Assembly: GCA_027575765.1 (NCBI GenBank)
Contig: JANBPT010000565.1
Coordinates: 1 to 30,588 of the forward strand
DNA: 30,588 bases
Direction of reading: 5' to 3'
Source of the DNA: Tieghemiomyces parasiticus
Lineage: Eukaryota; Kickxellomycota; Dimargaritomycetes; Dimargaritales; Dimargaritaceae
The translations under genes and the position numbers were made by a program. This document shows, piece after piece, positions 20,751 through 30,588 of this stretch; the stretch's first letter is position 1, and each line of letters opens with the position of its first letter. The notes beneath the pieces were generated by a model that searched no databases, was not told the origin of the DNA, and was given only the letters and a program-made list of their open reading frames with translations.

Positions 20751-23700
20751 ATGTCGAACAACCCCTCCGTGTGGCGCTCCCTCAGCCACCCGGCCAAACC
20801 CATCGAACACTTCCCTGACCGCGGGCTCATGCCTAAGGAGGTAAGTATTGGGACGCTAGGGCGACGCATACGCGTGCGGCCTTGGAAGTGTAACCTCTAC
20901 CCGCGATCTCCCACCAGTAACCGCTGCCTTCATCCCGCCAAGGCGATTACTGGCACCGTCAGCTCCGTCCCTATATACTGGCATAGCCGGAGTTGCCTTT
21001 GCACCACTGTGACGATGGGAGACGGCGCGACGCACCCGAAAGTGGTAATACGGTGTTTTGCAGACCACCGTATCTGTGCACACTCGCACCGACTCGTACT
21101 GATGCGTACACGCTCACGGTGCCGCCATTATCAGCCTGGTTGGCTGTGTATTCACCCGGTTGGAGGCTATTGTATCGTTGCAAACCGCGGACACCCTCCG
21201 TGACCCACCCCACCAATTTCTACCTTGGTTGGGTATGTCGATTTTCCCCGACAAGCTAATCGCTGACGGCGGCCAAGTCGCCCCATTCTAACCTGAAACC
21301 TCTGCTCCCACCCCTCTCCCTCGCAAACGGTCCTGTCCCCTGCCTAATTACACGCCCATACTAACAGGATACCCAAGTGTCCGCCTTCCTGAACAAGTAC
21401 CCCGAGTACGATGGCAGGGGCACCGTGATTGGCATCATGGACACAGGCGTGGATCCCGCCGCCTACGGCCTGCAGGTATGTCCACGAGTCCCTCTCGACT
21501 CGTCTCCCCCGTTCTCGCTGGGGCGATCCACCGGGTCACAATGCACTGCAGAACGGGCTCTCTTTACTGCTCTTGTCCCACACTACTGTTCAGTGTCGGC
21601 CGCCATGACGGATCCATCCGATAGATCGATTCACATTTTTCCTTCGGGATTTGCTGGGCTTCCGGTCTCTCGCTTTCCAGACTATGCACGTGCCACCGGG
21701 GCCAGGCTTGGCGAAGGAGAGGACTGTCATCCCCGGATCAGGTATGGTGACCTAGAGACACCCGATCTACAGTTTTGTGTAATGGTTTCCTAATGTTTAA
21801 ACATCCACCGCCCGCCTCTCCGCAACACCGTCGGCCGTCTTGCGACTGCGCCCCTCCCCCACAGGTCACGTCGGATGGCAAACCCAAGATAATCGACATC
21901 ATCGACTGTACCGGATCAGGTAGGTTGCGATCTGCCAGTCGCTTTATTCCCCCCTCCGCCTGCTTCAGCCGTTACCACCTGGCGTTTGTATCTTAGATCT
22001 TTGTGTAAAGGCTACATGGCAACGGGATTGAGCGCCGTCTGAGCGTACAAACTCCCTTCACCGCAGCCACCGTTCGAGGACTCTTGTCATACAGATTCGC
22101 TTATGGGCAACGACTCCCGCTAACTTCTGCCTACCTTTCCTCCCTCCACCGTCCTCATTCGTCTACAGGCGACGTGATCATGGAGAAGGCCGACGCCCCG
22201 ACGCGTGCCACGGTCGATGGCGAGGATGTGCTAACCCTCAAGGGTCTGACAGGCCGCACCCTGATCCTGTCTGAGGACTGGAAGAACCCCACCGGCGAGT
22301 ACCGTCTCGGCGTCAAGTCCTTGTATGATATGTTTCCCGCGCCGCTTGTGGGCGAACTCAAGTGGGTAAGTGTTGCCACATTGACTTCTTTAGCTCCCTC
22401 TCCCGTACATGCGGCTAGTGGCGGGTTCCCCTATGTGCTACCGCTACTGTTGTCGCCCTGACCACCCCCCCTACCCCTCTTTTTATACACTTACCTTTGC
22501 CCACCGAATAGAGTGCGAAGCAGCGCATGATCCAGAAGAACAATCCGCTACTCAGCCAGGCCCAGAACGCCTTGTCGGATTTCAAGGCGACCCATCCGGA
22601 TACTAAGAACCTGGGTGAGGCTGACGACGCCACTTTCCAGGACCTGACCGCCCGGGTTACCCTCCTCCAGAAATGGGGGGAGCAGTTTGAGGATATTGGC
22701 CACTTGGCTGACTGCCTGCTCTTCCACGATGGTGAGCATTGGGTGGCCGTTGTTGCCCCCGTCGACACCACCGACCTGCGCCAGGTCCCTCGCCTACGCG
22801 ACTACAAGGTGGCCCAAGAGTACGACACCTTCTCTGCGCGTGACCAAATGTCCTACTCGGTCAAGGTTTATGACGAGGGAAAGGTACTCAGCATCGTCAC
22901 TACCGCAGGTTACCACGGTACTCACGTGGCTGGCATTACTGCCGCCTACCACCCCGACGAACCTGCCGTCAGCGGCATCGCACCGGGCGCCCAGATCATT
23001 TCGCTCAAGATTGGTGACCACCGCCTTAATTCCATGGAGACAGGCACGGGTGTCACCCGTGCTGCCATTGCACTGGTTGACAGTCGCTGTGACCTAGCCA
23101 ACATGAGCTACGGTGAGCCTGCCGCCGAGGCCAACCGGGGCTACTTTGTCGACCTGGTACGAGAAGAGGTGGTAGGCCGCTACGGCTGTATCTTCGTGTC
23201 CAGCGCCGGCAATGAGGGACCTGGCCTGAGCACTGTGGGTTGCCCCGGGGGCACCACGTCGGACGTGATTGGTGTGGGCGCTTATGTGGGACACAGCCAG
23301 ATGCGGGCCGAATACGCCCTGACGGAGATGGGTCCCGAGGTGCCCTACACGTGGTCCTCGCGTGGCCCCACTCAGGACGGTGCTGTGGGCGTGGACATTT
23401 ACGCGCCCGGCAGCGCCGTCACGAGCTACCCGGCCTACACCCTCAAGCGGGCCAACCTGCTGAACGGCACCTCCATGTCTTCGCCCAACGCCTGCGGATG
23501 CCTTGCCTTGCTCTTGTCGGCCTGCAAGGCCACGGATCTGACTTACACCCCGTTCCGCATCAAGTCGGCCATGGTCAACTCAGCCAAGTCAGTCGACGAC
23601 CCTTTCAATGTGGGGTTCATCCAGGTCGACGCAGCCTGGGCTTACCTCCAAAAGTACGCCGGCGAGGTGGATCAGGATATTAACTTTAAAGTAGACTTAC

Positions 23701-26270
23701 CCAACTCGAACGCCGGGGGTCGCGGCGTGTACCTGCGCGAGCCGTCCCACACATCCACCCCGGCTTACTGTTCGGTGCGCATCTCCTCGACGTTCATGGC
23801 CGAGCACGACGACGCCGACGCCGCGGCCCAGGATGCCCTGCGCAAAGCCCAGTTCGCCTTCGAGAAGCGTGTGACGGTGGTCACGTCGGCGGCCTACGTG
23901 CGCGCCCCGGACTTTGTGTACCTCAACAGCGCCGGCACAACCTTCAATATCGTGGTAGACCCCACGGCCCTGACCGCGGGCCGGTTCTACTTCACAGAAG
24001 TACTCGGGTACGACGCGGAAAAGGTGGACCGTGGCCCGCTGTTCCGCATCCCGGTCACCATCTGCAAGCCTGAACTGCCCGACGAGGCCGGCAGCCTGCG
24101 CTTTACCAACCTGACCTTCACCAGTGCCGCCATCGAGCGCCGTTTTGTGCATGTTCCGCTGGGGGCCTCCCACGCCGTGGTGCGCGTCATCTCTCACAAC
24201 GCCGATCCCACCGCACCCACCCGTTTCGACCTGCACGCCACCCAGTTGCGCCGCGACCGCCGCTTCAATTACTTAGGCGCCCGCTTCAACGCCATGCTGT
24301 TCGCTTGCGATTTTGGGAAGGGTAAGGGCGATTCCCAGGTCATTCGCCGTAGCTTCAACGTGAGCGGTAACGGCACCCTCGAGCTCTGCCTGGCCCAGTT
24401 CTGGTCGGGTCCCGGCGCCCACACATTGTCCCTGGAAGTGGACTTTCACGGTTTCCAGCTCATGGGGGCCTCATCCAACAGTGACGGCGCCGTGCTACTC
24501 GATCTCCCGGCCGGTATCACTCGCTTGGATATGGCCACCCCGCTGCGTCCGGAGGAAAGCATTTCCGTAACGGCCAAACTGACCCACCTGCAGCGTTCCC
24601 TGCGTCCTAGTAACTCGGTAATCCGCCCCCTGTCCCGCGATCGTGACTTGCTGCCCAACCAGACCGTGACGATGGAACTGGTGCTGACATACCCGCTGAA
24701 CGGCTACGACGGCAACCGTGACTACCTCTTCAGCATGCCCCTCTTCAACAACGTGGTGTACGACACGGTTATTGAGAACGTGGCTCTCATGGTGTTTGAT
24801 GCGCGCAAGAAGCTGCTGGCCTACCAAGGCTCCTACGTCCACATGCTGAGCTTACCGTGCAAGGGCGACTACACCGTCCTGGTGCAGCTACGCCACTCGT
24901 CGCTTAAGCTGCTCCAGAGCTACGTGGATATGCCCCTGCTCATGCGCTACGCCCTCCCCAAGGGTGACATGTTGGCCCCCAAAGTCACTCTAGGGTCCCG
25001 ACTCACTACTCCTGATAGCGCTAAGGCGGGGCGACGCTGGATGCTGACCAAGGGCAGTCAAACCCCGGTGTACCTTCACACCACGAGCCTCTCCCGCCCC
25101 GCCGCCGCTAAGGCCGGCGACATGCTCTGTGGTGACTTTTGCATCAACTGCCCCTCCATCCCCAACGGTGTCAAGTTTCCGTTGATTGGACCCGTGCCGC
25201 CGGTCTCCATTAAGACCACAAACAGCGGGAGCCAGGACGACGAGGGTGGCAGCGGCGATGATAAGGCTTCCGGGTCTGTAGCGGCCCCGCCAAGCGTCGG
25301 AGGGTCCTTTCCGACCGTTTCGAAACTCACCAGCGGTGCCTACCCGACCAAGCCTACGGACCAGACCAACCGGTCTGCAGCCTCCTCGAGCGACGGAGGT
25401 CTGACGGGTCCCGTTATCGAAGGTGCGTCGGCGGCTGACAACACCGCGGGCACTGGTACTCCCTCGCTGGCCGAACAATACCGCGAGGCCCTGTGGAAGT
25501 GGAAGTTGGAGTGGGCCAAGAAGGCCAAGGACGACGCCATGCTGCGCCAGCGCCTGCTGGATGAGCTGGACGGCGAGTGTGACCAGTACCTGCCGTACTT
25601 AGAGTACCTCCTTGAGCAGGCTGCGGAGAAGATGGAGTCGGCCGCCTCCGCACCAAGTAGCGACGATCAGGACCAGGCGTCGCTGACTACTGTGGCCTCC
25701 TCACCACGTCATCTGGCACTCGAGACGATGAGCGCCGCCGACCGCGTCATTACCCGCCTGGACGCGCCGGCCCTCGCGGCTGCGGTGCGTGCCTTACCGC
25801 CCAGCTTCCAGTCCAAGGAGTACAAGGCCAAGCAGAAGGAGCTGAAGGAACAGGTGGCCTCACTTGTTAACGCGTATCGCCGTAGTGTGGAGGCATTGTT
25901 GATGCTGACCCAGGGTCCTGGCGAGTCATCGTCATCGGACCAGGGACCTAATGGGGATGCCGACTATGAATCCCAGCTGACTGTGACCTTCAGCGAGTAC
26001 AGCCGCTGGCAGAAACGCGACTTCACGGACATTGGGTACCTCAAGGCCTACGTCCAAGTCGAACTCCGCGCCGGACGTCACGGAAACGCCCTGTCAGCCA
26101 TCCTCACGTACCAAGATAAGGTGGAACGCACGGCGGCCAACGTCAAGGATCTGACGTGTATCGATCACCTCAAGATCGAGGTCTTACGCAAGGCTGGGTA
26201 TGATAACTGGGCCGATCACTTTGCCGACTTGCTTCGGCAGGCGGTCCCCAAATCGTATGCGGCGTTCTAA
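20751..26270 (+). CDS. TPP2: tripeptidyl peptidase II, five exons
   Basis: This is a large subtilisin-family serine peptidase that removes tripeptides from N termini of cytosolic oligopeptides. Exons are 20751-20840, 21368-21475, 21865-21919, 22169-22365 and 22512-26270. The introns are GT-AG and every join keeps frame, giving 1402 residues. The start matches the family: GLMPKE, then [20 protein letters not shown], then [14 protein letters not shown]. The catalytic set is Asp55 (DTGVD), His285 (HGTHVAG), Ser471 ([12 protein letters not shown]) and oxyanion Asn384 (SSAGNEGPG). All are present with the wide Asp-His gap typical of [18 protein letters not shown] and WSSRGP are also family marks. 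The large C-terminal half carries a Ser/Gly/Thr-rich insert (about 1050-1130) before a charged helical region, making it longer than the human enzyme (about 1250). The frame ends cleanly at 26270. The upstream DNA is C/T-rich. Confidence 0.95.
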
Positions 26271-27569
26271 AGAGAGGTTGTGGTAGACTAGTGATCTTTC
26301 TTCAAGCCCCCATGCTTCTTATTCAATTATTATTTTTTGGGGGGATTGGTTTTCCTTTTTCTTTTATGGTACTCGTTCCCCCCCCCGCTGCAATCTTGTC
26401 TCTATTATTTTTTACCATGACTCCAAAGTTGCGTCTATCGCCTTGATCTCAGACACCCTTTAATTAGAAAACCCCTCTTTCGCCGCCCTTTTTTTATTTA
26501 CTCTATAGCTCAATATAGTTTTATTATCTTCTACACCACACCCTTGACGGTGTTGTGGTCAGTCCATAGCCACTAGGAGTGGTATACAGTTGCTTTGTGA
26601 TGTAACCAGCCAGACGAGACCGGCCAAGCGGGGTTATCCCCTAGGGCTATAAGCCGCCGCCCTTATCGTTACACCCACACTTTGCCTTGGTTCAACTTAC
26701 ACCTTCTCGCCCCCAGCTGTAGATTACTGTTTGACTTCCACTCTTGGACCGGATTATGGCGCGTTTCATCCCTCCCCCTCTCCTTGTAAGAGGGCAGACA
26801 AACAACCACCCCTTCACTTCCCTAATTAAGGATAGGGCTTGTTACGAATCGCCAAAAACTGACCTTGACGGGCTGTGCCAATCGCCAACGCCCCCCAACG
26901 GGGGGGGGAGGGTTTCAACGCCACCGCTCTTCCATCTTAATTACCGTGCCAACCAGTCAGGGGGAAGCAGAGCTTCAGCCCGATCCGGGGCCTGCGAAGT
27001 CGTCTCTTTACAACAAAGAGGCTGTAGTGAACCTTGCAGCACGTTTGGGACCTATGGGTATGAGCGTGTGTGTGTTCCTTCCCCCCCCCACCCCACCCAC
27101 TCCGCTGCTGGTGTATTTTCGAGCCCCTTACATCCTTTTGTCAGGTATTTGAACTCTATATATAGAACCAAACATCTCCTTGAGGGCCTACTACAGGTCT
27201 GTTCTAACCGCTCCACTACTCCCTCTTTTAACCCCACCCCCCCACTCTGCCCCAGCTCGACTCACCTTCTCGAGCCAAACGCCCCATTCTTCCTCTTGTA
27301 GGCATCCCAAAGGGTTCGAGATTTGTCTGAATCGACGGCCGCTTTTGTGACACGAATCACCCTTACCCACTCAGTTATACACCTTGGCTAGCCCGCAACC
27401 TTTGCATACGGTTTCCTACTCGGCTTGCTTCGTTGCGGGATCCTCTATCTATAACGGGGTGCCCACGTACACCGTCCTTGAGGGAAACCGCACCCTTCCG
27501 GACGACCACTCTCTGCTACCACGTCCTTTGGCTATCGACCATTCTCCTAGTCACCACCACCATTATACC
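26271..27569. other. spacer between TPP2 and the mitochondrial carrier
   Basis: The first part is T-rich 3' flank of TPP2 with T and C homopolymers. From about 26690 on the plus strand is C-rich with C runs (for example 27078 onward), probably the promoter and leader of the carrier gene. Frames here have no recognised domain. The frame joined to the carrier is open back to about 27384 but contains no ATG. Confidence 0.55.
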
Positions 27570-28918
27570 ATGGCGCATTCGGATACCCGCACGATATTCT
27601 ACGGCTCGGTTTCGGGTATGGCCGCCAAGTTAGTTGAATACCCGTTCGACACGGTCAAGGTGCGGCTCCAAGCGCAGCCGGCCGACCGACCGTGGTACCG
27701 CGGCCCGGTGCACTGTTTTACTTCCACACTGCAGCACGAGGGCCTACGCGGGTTCTATCGTGGCGTGGCTTCGCCGTTGCTCGGCGCTATGGTGGAGAAT
27801 TCGGTGCTATTTTATACGTACGGGTGGTTCCAAGGTTTGTTGAGGGACATTCTGGGTGGTCCTCGGTTGTCAGCGGGGTCGACCAGTGGTCTGTTGACCA
27901 AGAGGGACACGGCGGTGACGATGGAAGAGCGCCTACCGATGAGCCAGCTCGTTATCGCCGGCGCCTTGGCTGGCGTGTGTGCCGGGTTTGTTCTGACGCC
28001 TATTGAACTCGTCAAGTGTAGAATCCAGATCCGACACGCCGGGCTAGTTCCCCAAGCCACTGCTACGGCGGCCACAACGACGGCAGCGGTTACCGGGTCC
28101 ACAGTGCGAGGCAGCCATAATGGCGGCGGCACCTTGAGTACTACCCTCCGGATCATCAAGTACGAAGGGATTGGCGCATTGTTCCAGGGGTTCACACCGA
28201 CCATGATCCGCGAGGCCGGCGGCGGTATAGCCTGGTTTGGTACCTACGAACTCGTCACTCGGTATTTTCTCCACCGACAGCGTGACGAACTTCTCCGTCA
28301 AATAGCGCCGTCATCACCATTAGAAGGTGTTGGTAAAGTAACAAGGGATGACAATGGTGCTCCCCCACTGAGGGTTCTGGGTCATAAAGACCTCCGCCTC
28401 TGGGAACTCATCATTGCCGGCGCCTGCGCAGGCATAGCTTACAACGGAGCTCTTTACCCGGTTGACGTTATTAAGTCTCAGATTCAAACGTCTGGTGAAT
28501 TGACGCCTGCGGTGCGGCCACCACCTGTACAACCGTCCAGTTCTGTCGCCAGCCGTCCGTCCCTAAGTTCATGGCGGGTTGCCACCGATTTGTACCGCAC
28601 TGGCGGCCTACGTGTATTCTACCGGGGGTGCGGCATTACGTTACTCCGCGCCGCTCCATCCAACGCCGTGCTATTCGTCACTTATGTAAGTTACACTTAG
28701 ATACGCTCTGACTGTACCTGTCAAGAAGCAAATATACCCGCGTGTGTGTATGTGTGTACTTCAGGTGTGAGCTGGTGTAGAATAACTTGCTCACGTACTG
28801 ACCCTTTCTGAGTGCCATCGCTAATTCAATCAGTCATTCCTTCCTCCCTCCTTACTCCACATGCATCTAGGAATACCTATCCCGGGCCGTCGAAGCCATG
28901 TTTCCGATTTCATCCTAA
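27570..28918 (+). CDS. ORT1: mitochondrial carrier, probable ornithine transporter
   Basis: Exon 1 is 27570-28685, the intron 28686-28870 (GTAAGT donor, TCTAG acceptor), and exon 2 28871-28918, giving 387 residues. Without splicing the last helix would end abruptly at a stop in the intron; the join restores TYEYLSRAVEAMF. The three carrier signatures are PFDTVK (25-30), PIELVK (144-149) and PVDVIK (297-302), each ending the first helix of a repeat. Fungal Ort1/Arg11 is the closest match I recognise (VEYPFDTVKVRLQ, GVASPLLGA, LTPIELVKC, FRG-type GITLLRA). It exchanges matrix ornithine for protons or cytosolic ornithine in arginine synthesis. Arg214-Glu215 and Arg360 sit where substrate-contact residues occur in ornithine carriers. 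It is longer than the usual 300 or so because of Ala/Thr/Gly-rich and Pro/Ser-rich loop inserts (about 160-188, 236-272 and 308-332). A related basic amino acid carrier cannot be excluded. Confidence 0.85.
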
Positions 28919-29558
28919 TTATTACCATTTGGTGCAGAAGAATTGACCCACTCTGTCTGAAAATATTAAATTGATATTTCTTAAATAGGTTATCGCGGTA
29001 GGAAGTATATTTACTACAGTTAACTCTTGCTCGCAGGCAAGTACATCAGAGTGATCTATACGAACTGCCCTCACGGGCCATTCTTATTCCAGGAAATATC
29101 AATATTTCTAGGCTGGAACCAAGGTGTGGCACCTAAAAGAGGCGCTAGGTCTTAGGATACCTCCTGCATCGAACTACACCCCTTCTGCACCTAAAATGCC
29201 CGCCCGAATGCCTCGGGTGGACCTCACCCTCCAACATGACTCATTCACATTGCTCTTCCACCAGACGCTCCACGGTCTTTCCACCTGAGCCCACCCGACC
29301 TAGGAATCGCCAAGAAGGGTACTCGCACCTCATTACGAACACGCCAAGGCCAACCGCCATCCGGTTAATAAGGCACACACAACGCCAATTGGAAAAACAC
29401 CACCTCTATACTTGCACTTCGAATAAACTCTTTATTTTCCCTTCCGGAATTACGCCTACCACATAAGGGAGCACCGATTTTTACATGACTTCAATGTATT
29501 GAAGCTGGTGCTAGACTACTGTGGTGGCGTAAATTTAATAGAGAAATGAACAAGCTAT
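28919..29558. other. spacer between the carrier gene and the right inverted repeat
   Basis: This is AT-rich sequence with no supported gene. A near-palindrome GAAATAT/ATATTTC lies near 29094-29109. The 3' flank of the carrier lacks an exact AATAAA close to the stop. Confidence 0.55.
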
Positions 29559-29616
29559 TAACTGTGAATTGTGGATTGGGTGATAACGGATGATCTATTG
29601 AATAGTGACCAGCAGG

Positions 29617-29625
29617 CCTTTTATA
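29617..29625 (-). promoter_or_regulatory. TATA box at the inner edge of the right repeat
   Basis: CCTTTTATA on the plus strand is TATAAAAGG on the minus strand, identical to the left copy at 1146-1154 and likewise pointing into the unique region. No gene follows it at the expected distance. Confidence 0.5.
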
Positions 29626-30182
29626 CTGGAACAATGGCCGACATCATTCGAAGTAACTATTTAGTCTGGACTAAGAGGACCAGGTGCTGGCAGGACATGA
29701 AAAGACAGGCTAGGTACCCGCCAGGTCAGGGGTAGAGAAAGGCAAGGCCCTAAAAGATTAGAAGGCGGCACCCGGTTTGGATAATGAAAGTTATGGAAGG
29801 GTTGGGCCACCAGGGGAGATGGGGGGATAGACCTTCCATTGATCAGCTACTACAAGGTGCAGCCGCCAGGGCTGGGTGGTGCCGCCTGGGACGGAACAGG
29901 CCGCTGGTGGGCCTCACCTGGGATATGGATCAGGGGGGTGGGACTGTAGGCTACAACCGATCAGTCGGAAATCTGAGATCCTCAACATTAGCATTAGAGC
30001 CAAGAGTGAACTGGTACCTGTCACCTTCTCAAACCTCTTGCCATTATGTACACATTAAAATTGGTTCATTATATAGTGCTCATGTAGTATACACAGTACA
30101 ACACAGCCACAACCAGAGGAAGAAAAAGAAAGGCGGCGACATTATGGTAGCAACTCTCTCCTCCCCCTCATTTGAGGGTGGC

Positions 30183-30588
30183 TTAGAGTAGCATCAGGCT
30201 AGTGGCCCACGCACCCAAAGCAACCCCGAAAGCCGCAAGCGGGGCTGCGCGGAAGGCGCTGCTCGTTTCGTCCGAAGATTCGGAGGCACCTTCAATGGCG
30301 CTTGACGACGCAGTACCCTTTGGGGAAGCCGAGGAGGTCTTGGTAGCGCTAGACGCCAATGATGTCGCGGTGGTCTTAGAGTCGGCTACGGTATCAGTTT
30401 CAGCGGCACTCGGCGACGGGATCTTGTCAGAGAGGTAAGGGGTAAAGCACCCGTCCATACAGTTGATGTAGGCAGTCTCATCGGTAGCCTTCGGGTCGGC
30501 GTTCTTGATGCAGTCGGACTGGCAGGTAAGGATTCCCTTGGCTTCAGTCTCACTGATTTTAAAGCAGGTAGCAACGCAGGCGACCTCG
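30183..30588 (-). CDS. secreted eight-cysteine surface protein, 5' end outside the window (copy B)
   Basis: The last 134 residues of the inverted copy of the gene at 10-564 are visible; the frame runs off the right edge, so the signal peptide and first two cysteines are not seen. The remaining six cysteines keep the spacing C-x3-C-x13-C-x3-C-x16-C-x3-C. The Ser/Thr tail has one 12-residue ATSL unit where the left copy has two. Around a dozen substitutions separate the two proteins (for example ETAYINCMDGC here and EIAYGRCMEGC in the left copy), none of them a cysteine or a stop. The hydrophobic tail is intact, so the gene looks functional. Its start codon must lie beyond 30588; the internal Met at 30458 is not the start. 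Confidence 0.85.
   Translation of the reverse strand, partial: EVACVATCFKISETEAKGILTCQSDCIKNADPKATDETAYINCMDGCFTPYLSDKIPSPSAAETDTVADSKTTATSLASSATKTSSASPKGTASSSAIEGASESSDETSSAFRAAPLAAFGVALGAWATSLMLL

Larger units (their letters stand above)
29559..30588 (-). repeat. right copy of the large inverted repeat, cut by the window end
   Basis: This is the reverse complement of 1-1212. The inner boundary is at about 29559, mirroring 1212. It contains the inward TATA box, the 3' flank and the 3' part of the cysteine-rich gene, and continues past the window. It is 24 bases shorter than the left copy in the flank, where the left copy has extra sequence between two CCTGG pentamers. Confidence 0.95.

Noticed and set aside
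27384..27569. N-terminal extension of the mitochondrial carrier
   Set aside because: The frame is open but has no ATG before 27570, and carriers of this family normally start shortly before the first helix.

Overview
The window reads as nuclear DNA of a fungus, probably an early-diverging filamentous lineage. The evidence is a SEY1-type GTPase, a GT-AG intron style (GTAAGT or GTAGGT donors, short pyrimidine-rich acceptors), Ser/Thr-rich proteins that look GPI-anchored, and a seven-helix protein carrying an RGS domain. The lineage is an inference; nothing here fixes it below fungi. Coding DNA is GC-rich at third positions. It covers about 41% of the window and is separated by long AT-richer or pyrimidine-rich spacers.

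Layout. (1) 1-1212 and 29559-30588 are two copies of one segment in inverted orientation. Each carries a secreted eight-cysteine protein gene pointing inward, its 3' flank, and an inward-facing TATA box at the inner edge. Both copies run to the ends of the window, so the sequence probably stops because of the repeat. (2) 2500-3591, minus strand: a two-exon FCP1/NIF-type HAD phosphatase with an unusual DLNGT motif. (3) 4191-6050, minus strand: a seven-helix RGS protein. (4) 9788-10348, minus strand: a third, diverged member of the eight-cysteine family, alone between two non-coding stretches of more than 3 kb. (5) 13658-16486, plus strand: SEY1, an ER-fusion GTPase, behind a GC-rich then C/T-rich upstream island. 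(6) 20751-26270, plus strand: tripeptidyl peptidase II in five exons, all four introns lying in the first 450 coding bases. (7) 27570-28918, plus strand: a mitochondrial carrier most like the fungal ornithine transporter, in two exons.

The conserved genes are housekeeping and show no operon-like logic: ER membrane fusion, cytosolic peptide turnover, arginine/ornithine traffic, G-protein signalling and a protein phosphatase. The coherent theme is the eight-cysteine surface-protein family. Three members share the spacing C-x5-C-x6/7-C-x3-C-x10/13-C-x3-C-x16/19-C-x3-C (only the last six cysteines are visible in the truncated copy), a signal peptide where the N terminus is visible, and a Ser/Thr-rich tail with a hydrophobic end. 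Two members are near-identical recent duplicates in inverted orientation. No tRNA, rRNA, CRISPR array, transposase or reverse transcriptase was recognised.
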